Positions 50,890 through 60,245 of a DNA stretch of 64,000 nt are shown in pieces. Each line of letters begins with the position of its first letter. Within the stretch, counting starts at the first letter, position 1. A model generated the notes under the pieces. That model was not told where the DNA came from and ran no database searches. It was given only the letters and a program-made list of their open reading frames with translations. Source of the stretch: Bacteroidales bacterium (GTDB taxonomy: Bacteria; Bacteroidota; Bacteroidia; Bacteroidales; VadinHA17); contig PLLO01000018.1 of NCBI GenBank assembly GCA_003142255.1, positions 62,001-126,000 on the forward strand, read 5' to 3'. A program made the translations under genes and the position numbers.

Positions 50890-51354
50890 TCAGAATACAT
50901 ATCTTATTGAAAGGGCACCATTGATGCCTCCCCAACCCGTCGAACCGATTAGGTTTAAGGAAGGCAGCAGGTCGAGGGAAAGATTGATCGGGAATTCGTC
51001 GAATGTATACTCGATTCCAAGTATGGCATCGACACCAATTACTGCGCCGGTGGTATTCACATTCGGATTCGTCCCTGCGTCCCAGAATCCTGCATGAGCG
51101 CCAACACCCCAGTACCAGTTAAGTCCTGGATAGTTGCCCAGCCAGCTTTCATTTTCGTACAGCCCGGTGATCACTAATCCTGTCCATCTGCTTGCAAGGA
51201 TACCTTCAAGCGCATTCTCCTTGTTGATAAAATGCCTGACGGTTACACCATATGGAAGTCCAGCTCTTAAGCCAAGGGCCGTTTTATAATCCTGGCCATA
51301 ACCTGTAATTGTAACAACTGCTGTAAAAAGCAAAATCAAGAAAGCTCTTTTCAT
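50890..51354 (-). CDS. Small outer-membrane beta-barrel-like protein
   Basis: The 154-residue protein has a signal peptide (MKRAFLILLFTAVVTITGYG) and a run of short amphipathic beta strands rich in G, W and Y (GVTVRHFINKENALEGILAS, LNWYWGVGAHAGFWDAG), ending with ..LSIRYVF, the aromatic C-terminus typical of small outer-membrane barrels. Start at 51354 is preferred; a longer frame begins inside the mpl end. It lies 2 bases downstream of mpl and may be co-transcribed. Confidence 0.85.
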   Translation of the reverse strand: MKRAFLILLFTAVVTITGYGQDYKTALGLRAGLPYGVTVRHFINKENALEGILASRWTGLVITGLYENESWLGNYPGLNWYWGVGAHAGFWDAGTNPNVNTTGAVIGVDAILGIEYTFDEFPINLSLDLLPSLNLIGSTGWGGINGALSIRYVF

Positions 51355-51355
51355 A

Positions 51356-52729
51356 TTATTTATAATTATTTGTTTGCAATAAATCCTCCGACAAATCCAG
51401 TAAGTTCTTGCCATCAAAATCCCCTGAACTCATAAACAGGTAAACAGGATTCCGGAATTTTTGTTTCTTAATAAACGAAAACATCTCTGATGAATTGTCA
51501 AATACCATTAAGTCTTTTTTGCCGAAGGCTTTACGGACTTCCTCAACGGAGAGTGCCGGTAGCTTCTTGATCTGAACAGCATGGGGATTAAAATAAACAA
51601 ATGGGAAGGATGCATTTTCAAGCGTCCCGTGATATTGGGGAAGAAAATTGATATTAAGGCTTGAAAAGGTATGAAGTTCAAGGCAGGCAACAATATCCCT
51701 TCCCGGGTATCTTGCGGCAATCGCCTCAACTGTTGCCTTTACCTTTGACGGGGAGTGCGCGAAATCGAGAAAAGCATCGCCATTCTCATTACCATAAAGC
51801 TTCTGAAGCCTTTTTGAGGTGCCTTCAAAGCTCTGAATTGCCCTGTAAAAATCGTCTTCGGATATATCTGCAGCAAGGCAGGCCTCTTTGGCCGCAGAGA
51901 GATTCTGCATGTTGTGCTCGCCAAAAATATTCATAGGTACGACCCGGTTATGCGTAGCGGCATAAAATCCGGTTTTATTCTGAAAGTACCCGTGGACTTT
52001 ATATGGTTTTTTAATTATGTTGTTTTTAGCTTCAAGTGCAATTCTCTTCACTTCAGGATCACCTTCAAAATAGATCAGGGTTCCTCCATCAGAGATCTTT
52101 TCGATGAAGATCCGGAACTGGTCGACATAATTTTCAAAAGTCGGAAAAACATTCATATGGTCCCATGCTATTCCGTTTAGGATCGCTATGTCAGGCATGT
52201 AGAGATGAAATTTCGGCCTTGGATCAAGTGCAGAGGTAAGGTATTCGTCTCCCTCAAGAACAGCAAATTCAGAAGTGTCGGAGAGCCCGACCATTGTATC
52301 GAAACCATCAATCATTGATCCCACCATGTAGTCAAAGCTTATTTCCAGGAACCTGAATACATGCATTATCATTGCCGTGGTTGTCGTTTTTCCGTGGCTG
52401 CCGGCGACCACAATCCTTTTTTTGTCTTTGGTCTGTTCGTAGAGATATTCGGGGAACGACATAATCTTCAGTCCCAGCTCGCGTGCACGGATGAGTTCAG
52501 GATTATCACCCCGGGCATGCATGCCGAGAATTACAGTGTCGATATCAGCTGTTATTTTTTCAGGGCGCCAACCCTGTTTTTCAGGCAGAAGGCCATTTTC
52601 TTCCAGTCTTGATTTCGAAGGTTCAAAGATCTCGTCATCAGAGCCGGTAACGCGGTAACCTTTATTATGAAGGGCAATGGCCAGGTTATGCATCACTGCA
52701 CCGCCAATAGCAATAAAATGCACTCTCAT
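51356..52729 (-). CDS. mpl: UDP-MurNAc:tripeptide ligase (Mpl, murein peptide recycling)
   Basis: Mpl attaches recycled L-Ala-gamma-D-Glu-meso-DAP to UDP-MurNAc. The 457-residue Mur-ligase has an N-terminal Rossmann part (MRVHFIAIGGAVMHNLAIAL), the P-loop VVAGSHGKTTTTAMI, EGDEYLTSALDPRPKF, AILNGIAWDHMNVFPTFENY and ATHNRVVPMNIFGEHNMQNL. The residues after the P-loop agree with Mpl rather than MurC. ATG at 52729 shares one base with the stop of the upstream heparinase-like gene (TGATG), so the two are coupled. Confidence 0.92.
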   Translation of the reverse strand: MRVHFIAIGGAVMHNLAIALHNKGYRVTGSDDEIFEPSKSRLEENGLLPEKQGWRPEKITADIDTVILGMHARGDNPELIRARELGLKIMSFPEYLYEQTKDKKRIVVAGSHGKTTTTAMIMHVFRFLEISFDYMVGSMIDGFDTMVGLSDTSEFAVLEGDEYLTSALDPRPKFHLYMPDIAILNGIAWDHMNVFPTFENYVDQFRIFIEKISDGGTLIYFEGDPEVKRIALEAKNNIIKKPYKVHGYFQNKTGFYAATHNRVVPMNIFGEHNMQNLSAAKEACLAADISEDDFYRAIQSFEGTSKRLQKLYGNENGDAFLDFAHSPSKVKATVEAIAARYPGRDIVACLELHTFSSLNINFLPQYHGTLENASFPFVYFNPHAVQIKKLPALSVEEVRKAFGKKDLMVFDNSSEMFSFIKKQKFRNPVYLFMSSGDFDGKNLLDLSEDLLQTNNYK

Positions 52730-54624
52730 CACTTCTGTTTTGGCCATTCAGAAAGTTTTTTACCCGAGATGGCTTTGTTTTCAGCTGCTCCATCCGGAAG
52801 AAGGATAACGCTTAGCACCGCAGTGCTGTTTGCTGGAATTATTGCCTCAAAGCCCACCATTATCGTACCGGGATTGGCAGCATCATAAGTGTTCGGAGGA
52901 ACGGTGCTCCATGTCTTCATGGTCACCGTCGCCGGTTCAAGGACAGTCATGACAAGCTTCTTGCCGTTTTTGACAAGCTCGGCAGTGTTGCTTCCCGTTA
53001 TCGTCACCGATGCTGAGGTAACAAGATTCCACCGTACAACTTTTTCAGCTGAGAGAGTACTGATCTCATCCCGCACAGTTACATATTTGCCATCGACTAT
53101 GGCAACTCCTCTAAGGGAGCTGCTGAGCTGACCGCTGTAAACTGAAGAGAGATCTGTTTCAGCATTCATCATTCCGGTTTCGCCGGAATATGATATAACA
53201 GAAGCCTTTCCCGACACCTTCTGATACTGGTTATTAATGGTGAGAGTGTTATGCGCCATATTATTATACCTGAAAACGCCCCATCGCTCTGATGTCTGCG
53301 ACATGTTCCACAGATCTATGCCGGCTGATTCGAGAGAATTATAATCCTGCATTCCAAAATCCATTGCCCATCGTTCCCCGTTTGCATCCATCACGAATGA
53401 ACCTACATCCATATGAGCATGGTTGACAGATGGTGATCCCGTTTTAAGGCCGACATAAATTGCATTCGGGTCGCTCCATGATGTCCGCATAAGGGCTATA
53501 GGATTCTTTCCTTGTCCCACCCAGATGTTTTTCGCGGGCACTGTTACTGCGGTGAGAGGCATTCCTGCGCACCAGATCAGTGCAGCAGGCAGAAGCCTGT
53601 CGTTGGGGAGGCTTTTGTGAACAATAAGATATTTTTCTGACCAGAGTACAGAGGGATCGTGAAGGTTATTGGCAAACCATAGCATGGCAGGGTTCATGCT
53701 TGCCCCGGTTCCGCAGTCGGTATAATTGAACGGCGCTCCTGCAGGGCCGATCATATTTTCAAGGTAAGCGGCAGTTTTAAGAAAACCATCACCGGTTGAG
53801 AGGTCATAAGTGCTGCCGAATGCTTTTTTCATAGCGCTCAGGAACATTACGTTGAAGCTTGTTCCGTAGCCCCAGTAGCCGTACCCTTCAGGATATGCAC
53901 CGTCGGGGTTGTAGTCATTTTCAGGAAGCTTAATGGACGAAACTGCCCGTTCAATCACCCGGGTCGCCAGATCCTTTTCATCGTCATAAACAGCCAGGGC
54001 GCCAAATGTCATGCCGGCATTGCATACCTGGTTCCAGTTATTTGAATTTTTAAGCCATGAGTTATATGACGACTGAAAAGAGGGTTTCAGACCCTTGTCA
54101 ACAATTGCCGTCTTTATGATATTACGTGATTCCGCTGAGAGATCCTTGTAGAGCCAGTCATAACCGATTCCGGCAGCCATTGTCATTTCGGCCACATCAA
54201 GAAAGTGGGAGGGATTCCAGTCACTGAAGGCCGAAATTGCAAGCAATTCCTTTTCAGCTCTCACAAGATATTCCTGGTTGTTCGTCATCCTGTATGAATA
54301 CGATAGGAAGAATATCCTCCTGAGCGCTTCCCTTGATTTGTCGAGCAGCCTTTTGCCGATAAGCACTCTTTCCACAGGAGCTTTAGTAAGCAGTTTATTG
54401 CTTTCAGAAAGTACAAAAGCATGCACTGAGTACCAATCAACATCTTCTGCAATTATCTTTTTGATGCCGGTTTCTTCACCTTCCAGAAGAAGAATACGCG
54501 GATGAGCGGGAGGATAATCTTTCGGGGTATTGTCTTTTTGAGATGCAGGATTACTTCCTGAGCAGGAGGTGAAATTTATCAGCTGGAAAACAGAAACTAT
54601 TGAGATCAGAATTTGCTTTTTCAA
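52729..54624 (-). CDS. Heparinase II/III-like lipoprotein
   Basis: The 631-residue protein has a lipoprotein signal (KKQILISIVSVFQLINFTSC), an alpha/alpha-toroid lyase N-terminal region (about 80-340; FLDVAEMTMAAGIGYDWLYK, NNWNQVCNAGMTFGAL) and the heparinase II/III C-terminal beta domain (SVNHAHMDVGSFVMDANGER, MAHNTLTIN). It probably cleaves an acidic polysaccharide in the periplasm or at the surface. There is no ATG: TTG at 54624 starts the signal peptide, and a second TTG at 54648 would add eight residues. A -7 element on the minus strand (TATTTTTG, 54656-54663) puts the transcript start almost at 54648, favouring 54624. Confidence 0.85.
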   Translation of the reverse strand: MKKQILISIVSVFQLINFTSCSGSNPASQKDNTPKDYPPAHPRILLLEGEETGIKKIIAEDVDWYSVHAFVLSESNKLLTKAPVERVLIGKRLLDKSREALRRIFFLSYSYRMTNNQEYLVRAEKELLAISAFSDWNPSHFLDVAEMTMAAGIGYDWLYKDLSAESRNIIKTAIVDKGLKPSFQSSYNSWLKNSNNWNQVCNAGMTFGALAVYDDEKDLATRVIERAVSSIKLPENDYNPDGAYPEGYGYWGYGTSFNVMFLSAMKKAFGSTYDLSTGDGFLKTAAYLENMIGPAGAPFNYTDCGTGASMNPAMLWFANNLHDPSVLWSEKYLIVHKSLPNDRLLPAALIWCAGMPLTAVTVPAKNIWVGQGKNPIALMRTSWSDPNAIYVGLKTGSPSVNHAHMDVGSFVMDANGERWAMDFGMQDYNSLESAGIDLWNMSQTSERWGVFRYNNMAHNTLTINNQYQKVSGKASVISYSGETGMMNAETDLSSVYSGQLSSSLRGVAIVDGKYVTVRDEISTLSAEKVVRWNLVTSASVTITGSNTAELVKNGKKLVMTVLEPATVTMKTWSTVPPNTYDAANPGTIMVGFEAIIPANSTAVLSVILLPDGAAENKAISGKKLSEWPKQK

Positions 54625-54655
54625 TGTAATGGGATTTAACTGCTGCAAAGTAATA

Positions 54656-54663
54656 CAAAAATA
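54656..54663 (-). promoter_or_regulatory. Candidate -7 element of the heparinase-like gene
   Basis: The minus strand reads TATTTTTG, an exact match to TAnnTTTG, 32 bases upstream of the preferred TTG start. Confidence 0.4.
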
Positions 54664-54725
54664 CAGGAAATGGGAATGACGGGTTAAACTCTTATCTTTA
54701 TATAGGGAAAAGATCCGGATAATTT

Positions 54726-55901
54726 ATGAGCAGACGATCACAAAAGATCGCTTATAAGAGCGGACACCAGGTAACACTTCTCCGCAGCGGTGAAGAGTTT
54801 TTTGCAGCCGTCGAAGGCATTATTGACGGGGCGAAGAATTATATTCACTTCCAGTCATATATCCTTGATGAAGATGAAACGGGGAACAGGATGGTCAACG
54901 CACTGGTCAGGGCTGCAGGGCGGGGTGTGAGAACATACCTTCTTCTCGATGCCTACGGCACCAAGTATCTCTCTGATGAGCTGGTCAAAAAAATTGAAAA
55001 TTCCGGGATACTGTTTCGTTTTTTCTCACCTACTTTCATAACAAAGGGATACCAGATGAGCCTCAGGCTCCATTCAAAGGTGGTCCTGACCGATGGTGAT
55101 GTTGCAATAATAAGCGGGATGAATTTTGCAAACCGTTATCACGGGTATGGCACGAAAAAGGCTTGGCTCGATTTCGCAGTGAAGATCAGAGGCCCAGAAT
55201 GTGCCCACCTTCTGGATATTATGAGAAAACTTTGGAACAAGAAATTCATATCGAAGCAGGAACGTTCAAACGAATATGTTCATGACCTTCAGTCTTATCC
55301 TGACAATATATCAGTGAAGATACTCCAGAATAACTGGTACAGGAACAAAATTGAAATACTGCAGGGATATCGTACAATTTTCAGGAAGTCTCAGAAAAGC
55401 ATGATCCTTTTTTCAGGTTATTTCCTTCCGGGCAGGAACGAAAGAAGGCTCCTGAGGTTGGCAAGCATGAGGGGAGTCGACATAAAAATAGTCTTAGCTG
55501 CCGAATCCGATGCCCCGGTGTTTAAAAGGGCAACTCAGTTCCTTTATGATTTCATCCTCAGGAACAACATAAAAATATATGAGTACCTGTCTTCGAATCT
55601 TCATGCCAAGGTGGCGACGGTAGATGGCGTATGGTGTACGGTCGGCAGCTACAACCTGAACCACCTTAGCGATTATGGAAGCATTGAGATCAACGCTGCT
55701 ATTTTAGATGAAGGATTCACGCAGTATTTTGAAGAGAAGCTCCTGAATATTATTAAAAATGACTGCCGTGAGATAACGCCTGAGATATATAAAAAGCGAA
55801 GAACATGGCTCTACCGTTCCACAGGCTGGTTCTCATACCAGATGATAAGGATAATGATGAGAATAATGTTCCAGCTCACGACAAAGAAAAAGAAGCCCTA
55901 A
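54726..55901 (+). CDS. Cardiolipin synthase-like phospholipase D
   Basis: The 391-residue protein has two PLD active-site motifs: HSKVVLTDGDVAIISGMNFA near residue 118 and HAKVATVDGVWCTVGSYNLN near 296, with the spacing of cardiolipin synthases. It lacks the N-terminal membrane helices of ClsA, so it is closer to ClsB. It should make cardiolipin from phosphatidylglycerol at the inner membrane. The end is basic with a hydrophobic stretch. A metallo-hydrolase gene follows after 24 bases. Confidence 0.9.
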   Translation: MSRRSQKIAYKSGHQVTLLRSGEEFFAAVEGIIDGAKNYIHFQSYILDEDETGNRMVNALVRAAGRGVRTYLLLDAYGTKYLSDELVKKIENSGILFRFFSPTFITKGYQMSLRLHSKVVLTDGDVAIISGMNFANRYHGYGTKKAWLDFAVKIRGPECAHLLDIMRKLWNKKFISKQERSNEYVHDLQSYPDNISVKILQNNWYRNKIEILQGYRTIFRKSQKSMILFSGYFLPGRNERRLLRLASMRGVDIKIVLAAESDAPVFKRATQFLYDFILRNNIKIYEYLSSNLHAKVATVDGVWCTVGSYNLNHLSDYGSIEINAAILDEGFTQYFEEKLLNIIKNDCREITPEIYKKRRTWLYRSTGWFSYQMIRIMMRIMFQLTTKKKKP

Positions 55902-55925
55902 AAGATTATAAATAATACGATTCCA

Positions 55926-56765
55926 ATGAAAATCAGGTTATTCAATATTGCCAATTTCAAGGTCGACGGAGGCGCAATGTTTGGAGTAGTGCCAAAGGCA
56001 CTCTGGTCGAGGGTTTATCCATCCGACGATAACAACCTGATCGTCCTTACCCTGAGATCACTGATTGTTGAAACCGGCGGGCATGTTATTCTTGTTGATA
56101 CAGGCTGGGGCGATAAGCAGGATGAGAAATTCTTCCGCCACATATATCTTCATGGCGGCGAAGGGCTTGTTGAAGGATTGGCAGCAGCAGGGTATAAGCC
56201 TGAGGATATCACTGATGTTTTCCTGACTCATCTTCATGCCGATCACTGCGGAGGCTGCGCAAGGAAAACTCCCGGTGGAAGCGGTTTCGAAATAGTATTC
56301 CCGGAGGCTGCCTATCACGTGAGCAGGGCTCAGTGGGATTGGGCTTCTAAAAATAACATTCGCGAGGAAGATTCTTTTCTCGAGGAAAACATACTTCCTC
56401 TTCTGCATAGCGGCAGGCTGAACCTCGTTGAAGAGGAAAGCGAATTATTCAAGGATTTTAATGTGCGGATGTGTTATGGACATACACCGGGACTGATGAT
56501 CCCGGTGATCAGCTATAACGGCAAAACTCTGGTATATACAGGCGATCTTATTCCAACGCTGGCACATATTCCGTTAATCTGGAACATGAGCTACGATATC
56601 GAATCACTTAAGACAATCGAAGAGAAGAAACAGATATTGGAGGAATCTCTGGCAAACAATTATATACTGGTATTCCAGCATGATGGCAGTACGGAGTGCT
56701 GCACTGTCGAAATGACTCCTAAAGGGATACGGGCTAAAGAAAAATTCCGGTTTGAGGAGATATAG
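55926..56765 (+). CDS. Metallo-beta-lactamase fold hydrolase
   Basis: The 279-residue cytoplasmic protein has the MBL metal motif HLHADHCGG near residue 103, preceded by ILVDTGWG, and later metal-ligand regions (CYGHTPGLMIPV; VYTGDLIPT; FQHDGS). It resembles quorum-quenching/lactonase-like and Zn hydrolases in general, but substrate cannot be told. Probably co-transcribed with the cardiolipin synthase gene. Confidence 0.88.
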   Translation: MKIRLFNIANFKVDGGAMFGVVPKALWSRVYPSDDNNLIVLTLRSLIVETGGHVILVDTGWGDKQDEKFFRHIYLHGGEGLVEGLAAAGYKPEDITDVFLTHLHADHCGGCARKTPGGSGFEIVFPEAAYHVSRAQWDWASKNNIREEDSFLEENILPLLHSGRLNLVEEESELFKDFNVRMCYGHTPGLMIPVISYNGKTLVYTGDLIPTLAHIPLIWNMSYDIESLKTIEEKKQILEESLANNYILVFQHDGSTECCTVEMTPKGIRAKEKFRFEEI

Positions 56766-56791
56766 CCCCCCATCCCCCCTGAAGGGGGGCT
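56764..56791. repeat. GC-rich palindrome after the metallo-hydrolase gene
   Basis: CCCCCCT (56774-56780), ga, AGGGGGG (56783-56789) form a perfect 7-bp hairpin immediately after the stop. It is similar to the other CCCCC-type intergenic repeats and could end transcription. Confidence 0.65.
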
Positions 56792-56959
56792 AATAATGTT
56801 ATGTCGAATAGGGGTCAATTCTTAGGTGCACGTTATTAATCAATTCGATGCTTTTTCTCATTGTTTTTTAAATCATTTCTGTTTAAATTTATAAAAACCT
56901 GAACAGCAGGAATATAATCACAGTAATTCAATCATTGTTAATTAATTAACAGTAAAGCC

Positions 56960-58570
56960 ATGACAGAATTTATTTATGAAAAGCCTTTCCAGCTTGAAAA
57001 GGACACAACGAAATACAGGCTTCTTACAAAGGATTATGTCCAAGTTTTTGAGGCTGGCGGGAAGAAGATATTAAAGGTCGACCCCCGCGGCCTGGAGCTG
57101 CTCGCAAAGACAGCAGTCTCAGAAATCTCCTTCCTTCTCAGGACTTCGCACCTCGAAAAGCTGGCTGCTATTCTCGCTGACCCGGAAGCTACCGATAATG
57201 ACAGTTTTGTGGCTTATGTAATGATCCGCAACTCAGTTATATCAGCCAAAGGCGATCTTCCCTGGTGTCAGGATACGGGCACTGCAATCGTCATCGGGAA
57301 GAAAGGCGAAGGAGTCTGGACCGATGCGAACGATGCACTCTTTCTCTCAAAAGGTATTTATGAAACCTTCAGGGATAAAAACCTCAGATACTCTCAGCTC
57401 GTTCCGCTTACAATGTTCGATGAAAAAAATTCAGGGACCAACCTCCCTGCGCAGATCGATATTTATTCTACTGAAGGCAACTCATATGAGTTCCTTTTCA
57501 TCACCAAAGGCGGAGGATCGGCAAACAAGTCATTCCTTTACCAGCAGACAAAATCGATGCTCAATGAGGAATCTCTCACAAAGTTTGTGAAGGAAAAGAT
57601 AAAAGATCTTGGAACATCTGCCTGTCCTCCATATCATCTTGCACTTGTTATTGGCGGAACATCGGCTGAGGCGACTCTCAAAGCAGTAAAGGAGGCATCG
57701 GCAGGGTATCTCGATCATCTCCCGACAATGGGGAATGAGAGCGGAAGAGCTTTCCGCGATATTGAATGGGAGAAGAAGATTGAAAATATTTGCCACGAGT
57801 ACGGAGTAGGTGCTCAGTTCGGAGGAAAATATTTTGTTCATGATGTGCGGGTGATACGAATGCCGCGGCATGCTGCATCGTGCCCTGTAGGACTTGGAGT
57901 AAGCTGCAGCGCCGACCGGAACCTGAAGGCTAAGATCACTCCCGAAGGGATCTTTATTGAAGAGCTTGAGAGAAATCCGGCCCGCTTCCTTCCGGCCAAG
58001 GCTCCTGAGCTGGAGAAGCCTGTCGAAGTCGACCTTGACCGGCCAATGAATGAAGTGCTTGCCCAGTTGACAAAATATCCTGTAAAGACAAGACTAAACC
58101 TTAAAGGCATTCTGATAGTGGCCCGCGATATTGCTCATGCACAGATAAAAAAGATGATTGATGAAGGGAAGCCTATGCCGGATTACTTCAAGGATCACCC
58201 GATCTATTACGCCGGCCCTGCCAAGACGCCTGAAGGAATGCCTTCAGGAAGCTTTGGTCCGACGACAGCCGGCAGAATGGATACATATGTTGAGCTTTTC
58301 CAGAGTCTGGGCGGTTCACTGATCATGGTTGCCAAGGGAAACAGGAACAGGGCTGTTATAGATTCATGCAAAAAGCATGGAGGATTTTACCTGGGGTCAA
58401 TCGGAGGTCCGGCAGCGATACTTGCCGCAGAAAATATCAAATCGGTCGAGATGGTCGATTTCGAGGATCTCGGCATGGAGGCAATCAGGAAGATCCGCGT
58501 CGAGAACATGGCGGCATTTATCATCACCGACGACAAGGGGAATGATTTCTTTGACGAATACAATAAATGA
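56960..58570 (+). CDS. Fumarate hydratase, class I (iron-sulfur)
   Basis: The 536-residue protein is the oxygen-sensitive, single-chain class I fumarase with the 4Fe-4S cluster. The N-terminal alpha part has [49 protein letters not shown]; cysteines that may bind the cluster are in WCQDTG, SACPPY and the [14 protein letters not shown] segment. The C-terminal beta part shows [20 protein letters not shown] and [13 protein letters not shown]. It interconverts fumarate and malate in the citric acid cycle or the reductive branch. Alone in its unit. Confidence 0.96.
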   Translation: MTEFIYEKPFQLEKDTTKYRLLTKDYVQVFEAGGKKILKVDPRGLELLAKTAVSEISFLLRTSHLEKLAAILADPEATDNDSFVAYVMIRNSVISAKGDLPWCQDTGTAIVIGKKGEGVWTDANDALFLSKGIYETFRDKNLRYSQLVPLTMFDEKNSGTNLPAQIDIYSTEGNSYEFLFITKGGGSANKSFLYQQTKSMLNEESLTKFVKEKIKDLGTSACPPYHLALVIGGTSAEATLKAVKEASAGYLDHLPTMGNESGRAFRDIEWEKKIENICHEYGVGAQFGGKYFVHDVRVIRMPRHAASCPVGLGVSCSADRNLKAKITPEGIFIEELERNPARFLPAKAPELEKPVEVDLDRPMNEVLAQLTKYPVKTRLNLKGILIVARDIAHAQIKKMIDEGKPMPDYFKDHPIYYAGPAKTPEGMPSGSFGPTTAGRMDTYVELFQSLGGSLIMVAKGNRNRAVIDSCKKHGGFYLGSIGGPAAILAAENIKSVEMVDFEDLGMEAIRKIRVENMAAFIITDDKGNDFFDEYNK

Positions 58571-58614
58571 TTTTCTTAACTGCCTCTCCCTGTCAAGCTC
58601 ATTAAGTATCTATC

Positions 58615-58635
58615 ATTCCGAACGAAGTGAGGAAT
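58615..58635. repeat. REP-like element of the ATTCCGAACGAAGTGAGGAAT type
   Basis: ATTCC...GGAAT arms around CGAACGAAGTGA, in the intergenic space before the cytochrome-SUMF1 gene. This 21-base element is a known sort of short repeat in environmental Bacteroidota (from memory). Confidence 0.55.
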
Positions 58636-58695
58636 CTCTCAAAACTAGTCGGACACCAAATATTTTTTTTATCTTCAAGCAGTCATTAAACAGCT

Positions 58696-60216
58696 ATGAA
58701 AAGATTCCTTCTCTGGTTTATTCCCGGTCTGGCAGCAGGTGTTTTGCTGATGCTTGGAGGAGGGAAAGTCATTGAAAGAACATCCACAAATAAATATTGC
58801 ATTTCATGCCACATTCATCCTGCTGCAGATGCTTCATGGAAGAGATCAGTTCATTATGAAACTGCGTCGGGTTACAGGGTCGCTTGCGTTGATTGCCATC
58901 TTCCCCCGACGGGGAATGGATACCTGTGGGCAAAAGGCAAGACAGGGATGCGCGATCTATGGAACTACCGGACAAAAGACTCGGCTTCATTCAACTGGGA
59001 AGAGAGGAGGCGGCTCGAAACAGCCCGCGGCTATGTATATGAAAGCAGCTGCATAAAATGTCACGAAAACCTATTCCCCCTGAAGCTTTCAAAGGCTGGC
59101 GAAGATGCACATCTTTATTACAAACAGGCAAAGAAAACCCCTGATCTCAGCTGCATCAACTGCCATCTGAATGCAGGTCATTACATAGCCGGTTATATTC
59201 ACGGAAGCAACAAAACATTCGGAAATGTTTCGTCGGCTCCAAGGGAAATTTATAAGGGAGCTGCAAAAGTGACCGGTTTCGGATCCTTCACCGAGCAGAT
59301 TCCAAATTCATCAGTCACATTCAGGATGATGGCAATACCTGGCGGAAGCTATAAAATGGGCAGCACAGACGGGGAACCATTCAGGAAGTCAGATGAGGGT
59401 CCCGTGAGAGAAGTTGAAGTATCTCCGTTCTACATGGCACAGGTCGAGGTAACATGGGATGAATACCTGGCGTTCTATCAGCAGACAGCAGCCGAGGGAA
59501 GGAGCACCGATACTGAAGGTCTGAGATCGAAGAAATCAATGGCCACGGATGCAATCTCCGGAGCAACTCCGCCATACGGCCAGCCTGACCAGGGATGGGG
59601 ACTGGGACAGCGGCCCGCAATATCATTCACCTTTCATGCAGCCGAAACCTATTGTAAATGGCTTTCTTCGGTGACAGGCAGGAAATACCGGCTGCCAACT
59701 GAAGCTGAATGGGAATATGCCTGCAGGGCAGGAACTGGAACACCATATTTCTTCCCGGGTGATCCGCTTAAATTCGAGAAGAAAGGCATCAGGGCAAAAC
59801 TCTCAAAAAATGACTCTACAGTGATCAACTCATATGTTATTTTTTCCGGCAACAGCCATTCAAGAACACAAACTCCGGATATAGTCAGACCAAATAATTT
59901 CGGGCTGAAAAACATGTCAGGAAATGTTGCAGAATTCTGCTCCGACTGGTACCAGCCAGATGCCTATGGACAATATCCCTCAGGGATATTGAAAGATCCA
60001 AAAGGGCCGGCGACGGGTGAAGAACATGTGGTACGGGGAGGCTCTTATCTCGATTTGGCAGGAAGCGTCAGAAGTGCAGCAAGAAGCTTTACGAGGAGTG
60101 CCGACTGGCTGAAGACCGACCCGCAGATACCCAAGAGCATGTGGTGGTATTCCGATTGCTTCAATGTAGGCTTCAGGGTGATCTGCGAATTTGACGAGAA
60201 CTCAGGAAAACTGTAA
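58696..60216 (+). CDS. NrfH/NapC-like tetraheme cytochrome fused to a SUMF1-type domain
   Basis: The 506-residue protein begins with a membrane anchor (FLLWFIPGLAAGVLLMLGGG) and four CxxCH heme motifs: CISCH (35-39), CVDCH (64-68), CIKCH (119-123) and CINCH (153-157), the size and number of NrfH/NapC-type quinol-linked cytochromes. From about residue 205 a SUMF1 (FGE-sulfatase modifying) domain follows: GGSYKMGSTDGEPF, RLPTEAEWEYACRAGT, NMSGNVAEFCSDWY, VVRGGSY. The paired catalytic Cys of true formylglycine-generating enzymes near the end are missing (SYLDLAGSVRSAARS), so it is a structural relative like GldK/GldJ. Such a fusion is unusual; heme attachment places the SUMF1 part in the periplasm. 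Confidence 0.88.
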   Translation: MKRFLLWFIPGLAAGVLLMLGGGKVIERTSTNKYCISCHIHPAADASWKRSVHYETASGYRVACVDCHLPPTGNGYLWAKGKTGMRDLWNYRTKDSASFNWEERRRLETARGYVYESSCIKCHENLFPLKLSKAGEDAHLYYKQAKKTPDLSCINCHLNAGHYIAGYIHGSNKTFGNVSSAPREIYKGAAKVTGFGSFTEQIPNSSVTFRMMAIPGGSYKMGSTDGEPFRKSDEGPVREVEVSPFYMAQVEVTWDEYLAFYQQTAAEGRSTDTEGLRSKKSMATDAISGATPPYGQPDQGWGLGQRPAISFTFHAAETYCKWLSSVTGRKYRLPTEAEWEYACRAGTGTPYFFPGDPLKFEKKGIRAKLSKNDSTVINSYVIFSGNSHSRTQTPDIVRPNNFGLKNMSGNVAEFCSDWYQPDAYGQYPSGILKDPKGPATGEEHVVRGGSYLDLAGSVRSAARSFTRSADWLKTDPQIPKSMWWYSDCFNVGFRVICEFDENSGKL

Positions 60217-60245
60217 ATTTATAACTCCTTATAAACTGACCATAT

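Noticed and set aside
58696-60216. Formylglycine-generating enzyme (sulfatase activator)
   Set aside because: The terminal catalytic Cys pair is missing and no sulfatase gene is adjacent.
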